The position numbers were made by a program, and so were the translations under genes. Under the pieces are notes generated by a model. That model was given only the letters and a program-made list of their open reading frames with translations, made no database searches and was not told the origin of the DNA. Below, piece after piece: positions 15,394 to 23,493 of a stretch of 30,985 bases of DNA. This stretch comes from an uncultured Corynebacterium sp. (GTDB lineage Bacteria; Actinomycetota; Actinomycetes; Mycobacteriales; Mycobacteriaceae): assembly GCF_937999985.1 (NCBI RefSeq), contig NZ_CALLDG010000164.1:1-30985 (forward strand). The letters run 5' to 3'. How positions within the stretch are numbered: the first letter of the stretch is position 1; each line of letters opens with the position of its first letter.

Positions 15394-15521
15394 TAAATGT
15401 CGTTAGAACGAGAAAGTGTCACATTTGCTACCTGTGTAGCCCTGACGGCAACGCTCTGACCAGCAGTTTTGCTAAAACAAAAAACGTTTCCGATAACGTA
15501 TTCTCGTTCTAACGACATTTA
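15394..15521. mobile_element. 128-bp element with perfect 21-bp terminal inverted repeats (MITE-like or recombination-site pair)
   Basis: The left arm is 15394-15414 and the right arm 15501-15521, identical over 21 bases in inverted orientation, with 86 bases between. Each arm contains TCGTTAGAACGA, a 5-bp inverted repeat around a 2-base AG core, and begins taaatgtc. The interior has no ORF; it includes a small hairpin (GTTTT-gct-AAAAC near 15472). It lies between an acyl-CoA ligase gene and thiD. The sequence shows the inverted repeat beyond doubt. The call as a miniature transposon or paired serine-recombinase sites is inference. I see no clear target duplication. Confidence 0.55.
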
Positions 15522-15567
15522 AGCCTTTTTGGATGGGCTGCGGGGTGGCTACAGGCCTAGGGGGCGA

Positions 15568-15594
15568 GGCCGTGACTGGTGGGCGGCCACGGCT
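15568..15594 (-). terminator. Weak hairpin after the acyl-CoA ligase gene
   Basis: GGCCGTG (15568-15574) can pair with CACGGCT (15588-15594), one G-T pair included, around a 13-base loop. It lies 14 bases past the stop of the minus-strand ligase gene and has no T run. Confidence 0.3.
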
Positions 15595-15607
15595 GCGGCC
15601 GGGAGGG

Positions 15608-17368
15608 CTAAGGCTGTGGCAGCTCGCGCGGAACCACCTTGCCCACCGCGTTGCGGGGGAGCTTGTCCAGGTAGACGAAGTAGCGCGGCACACTGTGACG
15701 AGCCAGGTGAGCCTTGACCTCCGTCTTTGCCTTTTCCTCGAACTCCGCCTTCTCCTCGTCGGTTAGCTCGGCCGCACTCTTGCCCTCCGGCACAACCCAC
15801 GCGCACAGTGCCTGGCCAAACTCCGGATCATCCACACCACGCACGGCGGACTCGGCGACACAATCCATGGAGTTAACCACGTCCTCGGTCTCCTGCGGGA
15901 AGACGTTCTCACCACCGGAGACGATCATGTCGTCACTACGGCCGGAGATGAACAGCAGGCCCTCATCGTTGTAGTAGCCCAGGTCTCCGGTGGCGACCAT
16001 GCCGTCGATGATCTCCTTGTCGGAGCCCGGGCGCGTGTAGCCCTCGAATAGCATGTCGTTCTTCACGAAGATGCGCCCGATCTCGTCATTCGGCAGTTCC
16101 TTGCCGTTGTCGTCCAGGACCTTCAGCGTCGTTGCCATCGGCGGCTTACCCGCAGTGTTGATGTGCTGGCGCAGATCCTGTGGGGTGGCAATAGAAGCCC
16201 AGCTGACCTCCGTCGAGCCGTAGAGGTTGTACAGCACGTCGCCGAACTTCTCCTGCGTCTCGCGCACTACCTTCGGTGGCAGCGCCTCGCCGGAGGTGGC
16301 GATGATCTTCGTGCCCGAGTTGAAGTTCTCCGGCACGACCTCCAGCATGCGGCGCAGCATCGTCGGCACCATTGCAATGGTGTACGGGCGGTTCTTCTCG
16401 ATCAGCTTCACGGCAGCTTCGGGGGAGAAGCGGCGCTGCATGATCATGGTGTTGCGCAGCGCAAGCGCCAACTGGATCTGTGCGAAGCCCCAGGTGTGGA
16501 ACATCGGCGCGGAGAGGAACGACGGCCGGTGGTGGCGCATTGGGATGCGGCTCATGATGGAGGACGCCGGCATGTACGTCTTTGGCTCCGGTCGGCGCGC
16601 GCCCTTCGGGGTGCCGGTAGTTCCGGAGGTCAGGATGATGGTGCGCCCCTGGCGCGGGCGGGTGGGGATGGAGAGATTCTCCGGGGTGGTGCTCAGCACC
16701 TCGTGCAGGGAGGGCCAGTCTTCGCTGCGGGTGGCGTAGTCGCCGCTGTCGATCGCATCCCTAACGTTGGAGGCCTTCTTCAGGGCTTCCTCCGCTTCGC
16801 GGGTGAGCCCCAGCGTGTCGCCGTTTTCCCAGGCTACGACGACGGGGCAGGCGTCGAAATCCTTCGGCAGCAGCGGCAGGAACTCCTCGTCGATGAAAAG
16901 AATGTCGATCTTTTGTTCCTGTAGCACGGCCTGGGTCTGCTTTGCTGACGCCCCAGTGTTGAATAGCACAATGTCTGTACCCAACCGACCGTGTGCGCAC
17001 AGGGTGAGGATGAATCCGCGGTGGTTGCGGCACAGTACGCCGATGCGGTCGCGTTCGCGGACGCCAGTGCGGAATAGAGCCTGTGCCAGGGCGGTGGACT
17101 GCTCATGGAGTTCTTGGTAGGTCATCGAGCCGGCGTCGTCGATGATGGCCGTGTGGTACGGGTCGCGCGCGGCGCCGATGGCCAGCAGGCCTGCGGGCAG
17201 GAAGCTCCACTGGATGATTCCCTTGAGGGCTTTGCCAGCTGCGATGGGCCCCATGGATCCCAGGACGCCCGATTTGAACAGGGGCAGTGTGCCTTTAAGA
17301 AGTGTGCCTGCGGTCCCGATCTGGTCAGTGAGGGAGGGCTTGGGCAACTGGGCGGCTGCTGCGTTCAT
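15608..17368 (-). CDS. Long-chain acyl-CoA ligase (FadD type, AMP-forming)
   Basis: A 586-residue ANL-superfamily enzyme that activates a fatty acid through an acyl-AMP to acyl-CoA. Motifs in order: the P-loop TIILTSGTTGTPKGARRPEP, the YNLYGSTEVSWASI segment, the hinge region FISGRSDDMIVSGGENVFP, and PRNAVGKVVPREL with the adenylation lysine. The N-terminus contains a hydrophobic stretch (WSFLPAGLLAIGA) that may touch the membrane. Start: ATG 17368 has AAGGAG upstream; the frame stays open to 17536, but that extension is made of 14-bp repeats and is not protein-like. Next to the FadE pair and a secreted lipase it suits use of external fatty acids. The closest mycobacterial type may be FadD2/FadD12, but this is not certain. 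Confidence 0.93.
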   Translation of the reverse strand: MNAAAAQLPKPSLTDQIGTAGTLLKGTLPLFKSGVLGSMGPIAAGKALKGIIQWSFLPAGLLAIGAARDPYHTAIIDDAGSMTYQELHEQSTALAQALFRTGVRERDRIGVLCRNHRGFILTLCAHGRLGTDIVLFNTGASAKQTQAVLQEQKIDILFIDEEFLPLLPKDFDACPVVVAWENGDTLGLTREAEEALKKASNVRDAIDSGDYATRSEDWPSLHEVLSTTPENLSIPTRPRQGRTIILTSGTTGTPKGARRPEPKTYMPASSIMSRIPMRHHRPSFLSAPMFHTWGFAQIQLALALRNTMIMQRRFSPEAAVKLIEKNRPYTIAMVPTMLRRMLEVVPENFNSGTKIIATSGEALPPKVVRETQEKFGDVLYNLYGSTEVSWASIATPQDLRQHINTAGKPPMATTLKVLDDNGKELPNDEIGRIFVKNDMLFEGYTRPGSDKEIIDGMVATGDLGYYNDEGLLFISGRSDDMIVSGGENVFPQETEDVVNSMDCVAESAVRGVDDPEFGQALCAWVVPEGKSAAELTDEEKAEFEEKAKTEVKAHLARHSVPRYFVYLDKLPRNAVGKVVPRELPQP

Positions 17369-17396
17369 TTTTGGGTGACTCTCCTTGGGGTCAGTC

Positions 17397-17495
17397 TCTC
17401 TGAGCGGGTTTCTCTGGGGTGGTTTTTCTGGGTTGTTATCTCTGGGGTGCTCTCTCCGAGGTGGTTTCTCCTGAGGTGTCCTCTTGGAGGGGGTT
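17397..17495 (-). repeat. Seven-unit 14-bp imperfect repeat array in the acyl-CoA ligase leader
   Basis: Units start at 17397, 17411, 17425, 17439, 17453, 17467 and 17482, with one extra base before the last. The consensus on the plus strand is tctctggggtggtt. The period of 14 is not a multiple of three, so the array is noncoding in nature. It lies between the ribosome site (17381-17386) and a possible -10 (TAAAGT on the minus strand, 17535-17540) and would form a long repetitive 5' leader. Confidence 0.8.
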
Positions 17496-17634
17496 CTCAA
17501 GTACCGCTGCCTCGAAGTTTTAGTGGTGTGCATCACTTTAATGTTTCTGGACTAAAAAGTTCTCGGTTTGAAAAAATAACTATGAAGCGACAGGTTGTGG
17601 GGGAGCCGGGGAAAAGGGGTTCATAGGGGGCGTT

Positions 17635-17645
17635 CGCTGACGGCG
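17635..17645. promoter_or_regulatory. ClgR-type binding site upstream of clpC
   Basis: CGCTGACGGCG matches the core CGCYNANRGCG exactly, with flanking t before and tac after also fitting the C. glutamicum ClgR consensus as I recall it (WNNWCGCYNANRGCGWWS). ClgR activates clpC and clpP1P2 in Corynebacterium. The site is about 75 bases upstream of the SigH-like -35. Confidence 0.6.
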
Positions 17646-17719
17646 TACAGCTTAGAGATTTCGGCTCGGAATGTCTGTTGAACTGCTGATATGTGGGTAG
17701 TTGAGGCCGAGGTGGCGTC

Positions 17720-17746
17720 GGAATAAAGCAACAACAACACAGTGTT
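17720..17746 (+). promoter_or_regulatory. SigH-like promoter of clpC
   Basis: GGAATA (17720-17725), an 18-base spacer and GTT (17744-17746) fit the GGAA-N18-20-GTT pattern of the heat/oxidative stress sigma factor SigH, which is known to serve clpC in C. glutamicum. The -10 part overlaps a 13-base palindrome. It predicts a transcript start near 17753. Confidence 0.5.
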
Positions 17747-17772
17747 GCGTGAAAGGCGATATGAGTTGTCCA

Positions 17773-17783
17773 CGCTCACGGCT
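17773..17783. promoter_or_regulatory. Second, imperfect ClgR-type site
   Basis: CGCTCACGGCT matches CGCYNANRGCG at 10 of 11 positions, the last G being T. It lies 58 bases before the clpC ATG, downstream of the SigH-like promoter. Confidence 0.4.
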
Positions 17784-17840
17784 AAGGTGGGCAACATTGG
17801 CGAATACGCAAGCTACATCTTTTGAAAAAGGGAGCACACC

Positions 17841-20498
17841 ATGTTCGAGAGGTTCACGGATCGCGCGCGCCGCGTCGTTGTGTTGGCGCAGGAGGAAGCA
17901 CGCGCGCTGAATCACAACTACATCGGCACCGAGCACATCCTGCTCGGCCTGATCCAAGAGGGCGAGGGTGTCGCAGCGAAGGCCCTGGAATCCATGGGCA
18001 TCTCCCTGGATGCCGTGCGCACCGAGGTCAAGGACATCATCGGTACCGGTGGCCACCCGCCGAGCGGCTACATCCCGTTCACCCCGCGCGCCAAGAAGGT
18101 GCTGGAGCTCGCGCTGCGCGAGGCGCTGCAGCTGGGCCACAAGTACATCGGCACCGAGCACATCCTGCTGGGCCTCATCCGCGAGGGTGAAGGCGTGGCG
18201 GCGCAGGTGCTGGTCAAGCTCGGTGCAGACCTGTCCCGCGTGCGCCAGCAGGTAATCCAGCTGCTCAGCGGCTACGAGGGGAACGAGGAAGAAAACGGTG
18301 GCGGCGAGCCCGCTACCGCCGGTGTGGGCAGCAGTCCGGAGGGTGCGCCGAGCCGCCCCGGTCAGAAGTCCAACTCCCTGGTTTTGGACCAGTTCGGCCG
18401 CAACCTCACTCAGGCAGCCAAGGATGGCAAGCTGGACCCGGTCGTGGGCCGCGAGAACGAGATCGAGCGCGTAATGCAGGTGCTATCCCGCCGCACCAAG
18501 AACAACCCAGTGCTGATCGGCGAACCCGGCGTGGGTAAGACCGCCGTGGTCGAGGGCCTGGCACTGGACATCGTCAACGGCAAGGTGCCGGAGACGTTGA
18601 AGGATAAGCAGCTGTACTCCCTGGACTTGGGGTCCCTGGTGGCGGGTTCCCGTTACCGCGGTGATTTCGAGGAACGCCTGAAGAAGGTGCTGAAGGAGAT
18701 CAACCAGCGCGGCGATATCATCCTGTTCATCGACGAGATCCACACCCTGGTCGGCGCAGGTGCCGCCGAGGGTGCGATCGACGCTGCCAGCATCCTGAAG
18801 CCGAAGCTGGCCCGCGGCGAGCTGCAGACCATCGGTGCTACCACCCTGGACGAGTACCGCAAGCACATCGAGAAGGATGCCGCGCTGGAGCGCCGCTTCC
18901 AGCCGGTACAGGTTCCGGAGCCCTCCGTGGAGCTGACCGTGGAGATCCTGAAAGGGCTGCGCGACCGCTACGAGGCACACCACCGCGTATCCATCACCGA
19001 CGGAGCGCTGAAGGCCGCAGCCCAGCTGGCAGATCGCTACATCAATGACCGCTTCCTGCCGGATAAGGCTGTGGACCTGATCGACGAGGCCGGCGCTCGC
19101 ATGCGCATCAAGCGCATGACCGCCCCGAAGGCCATCCAGGACATCGACGACAAGATCGCCGAGGTGCGCCGTAAGAAGGAGGCCGCCATCGACGACCAGG
19201 ACTTCGAGAAGGCAGCAGCCCTGCGCGACGACGAGCGCAAGCTGGGCGAAGAGCGTGCGGAGAAGGAAAAGGCCTGGCGCGCCGGCGAGCTGGATGAAGT
19301 CGCCGAGGTGGGCGAGGAGCAGATCGCCGAGGTCATGGGCACCTGGACCGGCATCCCCGTGTTCAAGCTCACCGAGGAAGAGTCCACCCGCCTGCTGCAC
19401 ATGGAAGACGAGCTGCACAAGCGCATCATCGGCCAGGACGATGCCGTCAAGGCCGTCTCCCGCGCCATCCGCCGAACCCGCGCCGGCCTGAAGGACCCGA
19501 AGCGCCCGTCCGGTTCGTTCATCTTCGCCGGCCCGTCCGGTGTGGGTAAGACCGAGCTGTCGAAGGCTCTGGCCGAGTTCCTGTTCGGCGACGATGACGC
19601 GCTGATCCAGATCGACATGGGCGAGTTCCACGACAAGTTCACGGCATCCCGCCTGTTCGGTGCGCCTCCGGGATACGTCGGCTACGACGAGGGTGGCCAG
19701 CTGACCGAGAAGGTCCGCCGCAAGCCGTTCTCCGTGGTGCTGTTCGACGAGATCGAGAAGGCCCACACGGAGATCTACAACACCCTGCTGCAGGTGCTGG
19801 AAGACGGTCGCCTGACCGACGGCCAGGGCCGCATGGTGGACTTCAAGAACACCGTCCTGATCTTCACCTCGAACCTGGGCACCAGAGACATCTCCAAGGC
19901 TGTGGGCATGGGCTTCAGCGCATCCGGCGAGGCCGACGAGGAGACCCAGTACGAGCGGATGAAGCAGAAGGTCGACGACGAGCTGAAGAAGCACTTCCGC
20001 CCGGAGTTCCTGAACCGTATCGACGACATCGTGGTCTTCCACCAGCTGACCCGCGAGCAGATCGTGCAGATGGTGGATCTGCTGCTGGGCCGCGTGCGCA
20101 CCGCCCTGCAGGCGAAGGATATGGACCTGGAGCTCACCGAGCAGGCGAAGTCCCTGCTGGCCAAGCGTGGTTTCGACCCAGTACTGGGCGCCCGCCCGCT
20201 ACGCCGCACGATCCAGCGCGAGATCGAGGATCACCTGTCCGAGAAGATCCTGTTCGGCGAGATCGGCGCCGGCGAGATCGTCACCGTCGACGTCGAGAAC
20301 TGGGACGGCGAGTCCAAGGGCGACGATGCGAAGTTCGTCTTCGACACCAAGCCCAAGCCGCTGCCGGAGGTCGGTGAAGAGGACTTCGCCGCCGACGAGG
20401 CCCAGGAGGCGGTCTCTGTCGCCGCCGAGGGCAATGTGCCGGAGGATAAGGGTTTTGACGCCGCAGATTCCAGCGACGACTGGAATCAGAAAGGCTAA
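17841..20498 (+). CDS. clpC: ATP-dependent Clp protease, ATPase subunit ClpC
   Basis: ClpC is the Hsp100 unfoldase that feeds proteins to ClpP1P2 in the cytosol. The 885-residue protein has two N-terminal Clp-N repeats (NYIGTEHILLGLIQEG and KYIGTEHILLGLIREG, residues 1-145). AAA module 1 has Walker A GEPGVGKT at 227 and Walker B ILFIDEIHTL. A middle domain contains the UVR motif DFEKAAALRDDERKL near 450. AAA module 2 has Walker A GPSGVGKT at 564, VGYDEGGQLTEKVRRKP and VVLFDEIEKAH. The loop VGMGF (688-692) is the expected ClpP-docking site. A C-terminal acidic tail of about 60 residues follows the last domain. AAGGGAG lies 6 bases before the ATG. Upstream sites suggest ClgR and SigH control. 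Confidence 0.98.
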   Translation: MFERFTDRARRVVVLAQEEARALNHNYIGTEHILLGLIQEGEGVAAKALESMGISLDAVRTEVKDIIGTGGHPPSGYIPFTPRAKKVLELALREALQLGHKYIGTEHILLGLIREGEGVAAQVLVKLGADLSRVRQQVIQLLSGYEGNEEENGGGEPATAGVGSSPEGAPSRPGQKSNSLVLDQFGRNLTQAAKDGKLDPVVGRENEIERVMQVLSRRTKNNPVLIGEPGVGKTAVVEGLALDIVNGKVPETLKDKQLYSLDLGSLVAGSRYRGDFEERLKKVLKEINQRGDIILFIDEIHTLVGAGAAEGAIDAASILKPKLARGELQTIGATTLDEYRKHIEKDAALERRFQPVQVPEPSVELTVEILKGLRDRYEAHHRVSITDGALKAAAQLADRYINDRFLPDKAVDLIDEAGARMRIKRMTAPKAIQDIDDKIAEVRRKKEAAIDDQDFEKAAALRDDERKLGEERAEKEKAWRAGELDEVAEVGEEQIAEVMGTWTGIPVFKLTEEESTRLLHMEDELHKRIIGQDDAVKAVSRAIRRTRAGLKDPKRPSGSFIFAGPSGVGKTELSKALAEFLFGDDDALIQIDMGEFHDKFTASRLFGAPPGYVGYDEGGQLTEKVRRKPFSVVLFDEIEKAHTEIYNTLLQVLEDGRLTDGQGRMVDFKNTVLIFTSNLGTRDISKAVGMGFSASGEADEETQYERMKQKVDDELKKHFRPEFLNRIDDIVVFHQLTREQIVQMVDLLLGRVRTALQAKDMDLELTEQAKSLLAKRGFDPVLGARPLRRTIQREIEDHLSEKILFGEIGAGEIVTVDVENWDGESKGDDAKFVFDTKPKPLPEVGEEDFAADEAQEAVSVAAEGNVPEDKGFDAADSSDDWNQKG

Positions 20499-20521
20499 CT
20501 AAGCCTCTTGGGCTGGGCCTT

Positions 20522-20543
20522 GTTGATTAGGCGTTGATTAGGC
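20522..20543. repeat. 11-bp perfect tandem duplication in the clpC/lipase convergent gap
   Basis: gttgattaggc occurs twice in a row (20522-20532, 20533-20543). The second copy includes the lipase stop codon (TAA on the minus strand, 20538-20540) and extends into its last codon. No good terminator stem is visible in the 39-base gap. Confidence 0.85.
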
Positions 20544-21920
20544 CTTGTTGAACTGCACTGGGCGATCGTGGATCACGTTATCCACCCAGTCCAGGGCAGG
20601 CAGCAGGTGCGAGAACATCGGCAGCATGTGATCGCCCAGGGGGAACGTGCGCGGGATATTGTGCTCCGCGTAGTTCACCTTCGCGCCACCCTCCGCCCAC
20701 TGGCGGGCCATACGGCGGCTCTGCTCAACCGGGATCGTGTCATCGTTCGTGCCATGGCCGACGTACACAGGGACCTGGGGTGGGCGGCTGCCGATGCGTT
20801 GGGCGTCAACAAGCTTCTTGAACGGCTCCTGCTCCAGCAGCTCCGTGAGTGACTCGCCGTTCTTCGTCAGCGTGCGCGTATCCGTGTAGGCGTGGCGCGC
20901 AAGGGATTCGGGGACGCATTCGCTGGCGGTCTGGCGGACGAACTCCTTGCCCTTGTCGTTCATCTTTTCCTCCACGGCATCGCGGATCTCTGGGTTGGAG
21001 ACGAGGAAACCATTCAGCGTGTAGCCCAGGGCGGCGGCCAGCGGGCCGTTGTCGATGGCGGTGGCAGTCATAGCCAAATCCGCCGGCACACCACCCGCGT
21101 AGCCCGCCTTCAGGTTGATCTCCGGGGCGTAAGTGTGAGCCAGCTCCAGAGCTGCAGCGGAGGAACCGCCGCCCTGCGAGTAACCCCACACCGCAACCGG
21201 TGCGCTCTTTGGCACTCGAGGCATGTTCTTCGCCGCGCGGGCCATGTCCAGGGTGGCGTTGCCCTGATCCACGCGGTTCATGTACGTGTGCTGCGCCGGA
21301 GTGCCCAGGCCGTTCAGGTCGGTCAGCGCCACGGCCCAGCCGCGGGAGAGGGCGGCGGCGACGGGCGCAGCCTCATACTCCAAGCCCATTGGCAGCAGCT
21401 TGCCTGGGGCGCACGCATCGCCGCTGCCCTGAGTGCCCGGAGCTACGACCAGCAGTGGGCGCTCCCCGCCACCGGTGTAGGGAGCGCGGGGAACCAGCAC
21501 GGTGCCGGTGACGGGTACGGTCTCGCCACGGGAGTTGGTGGAAACGTAGGCCACGCGCTGGGCCTCGCTGTTCGTCCAGTCGACGAAGGGGATTCCGAGG
21601 GCAAAGTTGCTGGGGGCAGTCTTGATGATTTCGCCTGGCTTGCCCTTTACCTGCAAAGGCAGGGAGGAGTAGAAGCCATCTGGGTCGTAGTTAGGCAGGG
21701 AACCCACTACGGACTTGCCGCTGCCAGTGGCGGCGGCCTTAGAGGCGGATCCCTCGACGGACCCATAGAGCCCGCCGGGTGCTGCGGTGGCTGGGGCCAT
21801 TCCGGAGGCGGCGATGGCTGCGGGCAGCAGAACTGCGAAGGTAGCGGTTAGGGTTCGGGAACGGAGGGATCGGGAACGGTCAGAGGGGGAGTGGTTGGAA
21901 CTTCTACGAGAAAACGTCAT
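20538..21920 (-). CDS. Secreted lipase (LIP-type secretory lipase family)
   Basis: A 460-residue alpha/beta hydrolase. A long basic n-region (RSRSLRSRTLT) and hydrophobic core (ATFAVLLPAAIAASGMAPA) end in a signal-peptidase-I site ATA-APG near residue 47, so the enzyme is exported. The catalytic triad is visible: nucleophile S248 in GYSQGG, acid D393 or D394 in GTNDDTIP, and H431 in LGDHMLP. RPLLVVAPGTQGSGD probably forms the oxyanion-hole region. The fold and spacing match the secretory lipase family common in lipophilic corynebacteria. It would release fatty acids outside the cell, for which the window also encodes activation and oxidation enzymes. AGGATG precedes the ATG. It is convergent with clpC. 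Confidence 0.9.
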   Translation of the reverse strand: MTFSRRSSNHSPSDRSRSLRSRTLTATFAVLLPAAIAASGMAPATAAPGGLYGSVEGSASKAAATGSGKSVVGSLPNYDPDGFYSSLPLQVKGKPGEIIKTAPSNFALGIPFVDWTNSEAQRVAYVSTNSRGETVPVTGTVLVPRAPYTGGGERPLLVVAPGTQGSGDACAPGKLLPMGLEYEAAPVAAALSRGWAVALTDLNGLGTPAQHTYMNRVDQGNATLDMARAAKNMPRVPKSAPVAVWGYSQGGGSSAAALELAHTYAPEINLKAGYAGGVPADLAMTATAIDNGPLAAALGYTLNGFLVSNPEIRDAVEEKMNDKGKEFVRQTASECVPESLARHAYTDTRTLTKNGESLTELLEQEPFKKLVDAQRIGSRPPQVPVYVGHGTNDDTIPVEQSRRMARQWAEGGAKVNYAEHNIPRTFPLGDHMLPMFSHLLPALDWVDNVIHDRPVQFNKA

Positions 21921-21968
21921 AGGGGCATCCTAAGCGTTTTCTCTGTCCGAAGTATTAGGTATCGCTAA

Positions 21969-23411
21969 TTAGCCCCGTGAAACGGGGGCATCCGTTGCGC
22001 TGTCGGTATCTTTGGCGTCCACATTCGCCGTGAACGGATCCAGCGCCTCCAGGTCCACGTCCTTGTCTTCGTCGTTTGGCACCTTGCGGGTCAGGTCGAT
22101 GACCAAGCCAATGGCGGTGAGGAAGATGGTGGGCAGCAGCCAGCCCATGCCTGCATCCATCAGCGGAATCCAGCTCAGGGCGCTCTGTAGTTCGTCGACC
22201 GGCACGTTCAGGGCGGCCAGGAAGTCGATGAAGGAGAACAGGAAGGCCACGGCCACGCCGATGCGGTAGGAAAACACTAGCTTGTGCTGGCGGCACAGCA
22301 GGTGCACGTAGGAAAGCGCGATAAGTACGATCGCCGGAGGGTAGATCAGGCCGATCACTGGACCAGAGACGCTCAGAATTCTCTCCAAGCCCAGGTTGGC
22401 GATAGCAAGGCCCACGAGCGTCAGAATGGTGGCCCACCAGCGGTAGCTGATGGCCGGAACCAGCTCGTGGAAGAAGGTAGACGTCGCTGCTGTCAGACCA
22501 ACGACTGTAGTGATGCAGGCCAGCAGAACGATCATCGAGAACACGATCTCACCCGTGTTGCCCATGGTCAGGTGTGCAGCGGAGCTCAGGATTGCTGCGC
22601 CGTCGCTGTAGCTTTCCTTCTCCGGCATGCGGGCGCCGACCAGGCCGAGGCCCAGGTAGACCAGCATGAGGAAGAAACCGGCGGTGAAGGCCGCAATGCC
22701 GGAGAGCTTGATGATGCGCTTGTGGTCCGTCTCGCCCTTCTGGCTAAAGGCGCTCACCACGATCAGCGCGAAGGCCAGCGCACCGATGGAGTCCATTGTG
22801 AAATAGCCCTGGGAGATGCCGCTGACCAGAGGGTTGGAGGCGTACTCCTCAGTGGCGGGAATGCTCGGGGAGTTCAGCTTTTGCAGACCGACGATAGCCA
22901 GCACGGCCAGCAGGATCAGCAGCACTGGGGTTAGGGCTTTGCCTAGAGTATCTACGACCTTGCCGGGCCAAAGCGTCAGCAGGAAGCAGACCAGGAAGAA
23001 AGCGAATGTGCCCGTTAGGCGCCACCAGCCGCCGGAGAGGTCGAAGGTGGATTCGATGCCCAGCTCGTAGCCGATCGCTGCGGCGCGCGGTACGGCGTAG
23101 AGCGCACCGATGGAAAGGTAGGCAACGATCGCGAAGATGAGCCCGAACAGTGCGCCGGCGCGGGAGGCCAGGTCGCGCACACCGTTGCCGGAAATTGCGA
23201 TGGCGATGACCGTCAGCACCGGCATGAGTACTCCGGTCAGCAGGAAGCCGATCATGGCAGGGGTGAAGTTCTCGCCGGATTCCACGCCGAGCATGGGCGG
23301 GAAGATGAGGTTGCCGGCGCCGAAGAACATAGAGAAGAGCATGAGGCCAACAGCCGCCACGGTGGTGGTTGTGTTTGACTGCTTAGCGGTCGAGGAGGGT
23401 GAGGTCGACAT
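21969..23411 (-). CDS. brnQ: Branched-chain amino acid transport system II carrier protein
   Basis: A 480-residue polytopic membrane protein with about 12 helices of the LIVCS family, which imports Leu, Ile and Val with sodium or protons. Diagnostic N-terminal motif: GLMLFSMFFGAGNLIFPP, followed by GFLLTGVLMPVLTVIAIA. The C-terminus is a soluble acidic tail (NDEDKDVDLEALDPF and after), longer than in E. coli BrnQ. AGGAAT lies 6 bases before the ATG. It lies downstream of mutY (82-base gap) and upstream of the lipase, all on the minus strand, but each gap could hold a promoter. The last codons and stop overlap a small CCCCGT/ACGGGG stem (21973-21987). Confidence 0.95.
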   Translation of the reverse strand: MSTSPSSTAKQSNTTTTVAAVGLMLFSMFFGAGNLIFPPMLGVESGENFTPAMIGFLLTGVLMPVLTVIAIAISGNGVRDLASRAGALFGLIFAIVAYLSIGALYAVPRAAAIGYELGIESTFDLSGGWWRLTGTFAFFLVCFLLTLWPGKVVDTLGKALTPVLLILLAVLAIVGLQKLNSPSIPATEEYASNPLVSGISQGYFTMDSIGALAFALIVVSAFSQKGETDHKRIIKLSGIAAFTAGFFLMLVYLGLGLVGARMPEKESYSDGAAILSSAAHLTMGNTGEIVFSMIVLLACITTVVGLTAATSTFFHELVPAISYRWWATILTLVGLAIANLGLERILSVSGPVIGLIYPPAIVLIALSYVHLLCRQHKLVFSYRIGVAVAFLFSFIDFLAALNVPVDELQSALSWIPLMDAGMGWLLPTIFLTAIGLVIDLTRKVPNDEDKDVDLEALDPFTANVDAKDTDSATDAPVSRG

Positions 23412-23425
23412 AAATCATTCCTAAT

Positions 23426-23448
23426 GTGATTTGGGTAACGTTTATCAC
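23426..23448. promoter_or_regulatory. Inverted repeat GTGAT-N13-ATCAC before brnQ
   Basis: Arms at 23426-23430 and 23444-23448; extending outward to taatgtgat and atcactcta gives 7 of 9 matches. It overlaps the ribosome-site side of the brnQ leader and could be an operator. It does not fit the GlxR box (TGTGAnnTAnnTCACA) because the spacing is too long. Confidence 0.3.
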
Positions 23449-23493
23449 TCTAATGCACGCATCCCCGTAGAGCCTAAGCGCTTCCACCCGCTT

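Larger units (their letters stand above)
17369..17840. other. 472-base divergent intergenic region between the acyl-CoA ligase and clpC
   Basis: It holds the 14-bp repeat array of the ligase leader (17397-17495), a probable ligase promoter near 17535, two ClgR-like sites (17635-17645 and 17773-17783), a SigH-like promoter (17720-17746) overlapping the palindrome CAACAC-a-GTGTTG (17735-17747), and the clpC ribosome site. Short open frames in it look unlike genes: they lack ribosome sites and overlap these elements. Confidence 0.6.

Noticed and set aside
14937..15512. Plus-strand open frame (191 codons) over the thiD 5' half and the inverted-repeat element
   Set aside because: It is antisense to thiD, runs through noncoding repeats and has no ribosome site.
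15336..15607. TPP riboswitch before thiD
   Set aside because: No CUGAGA-type core is present, and the transcript appears to start at the ATG, leaving no leader for a riboswitch.
17369..17536. 56-residue N-terminal extension of the acyl-CoA ligase
   Set aside because: It is translated from a 14-bp repeat array. The ribosome site before ATG 17368 is clear, and the conserved protein begins there.
18483..20042. Long minus-strand open frame (519 codons) antisense to clpC
   Set aside because: It is a mirror of the strongly conserved clpC coding strand, with no domain and no start signals.
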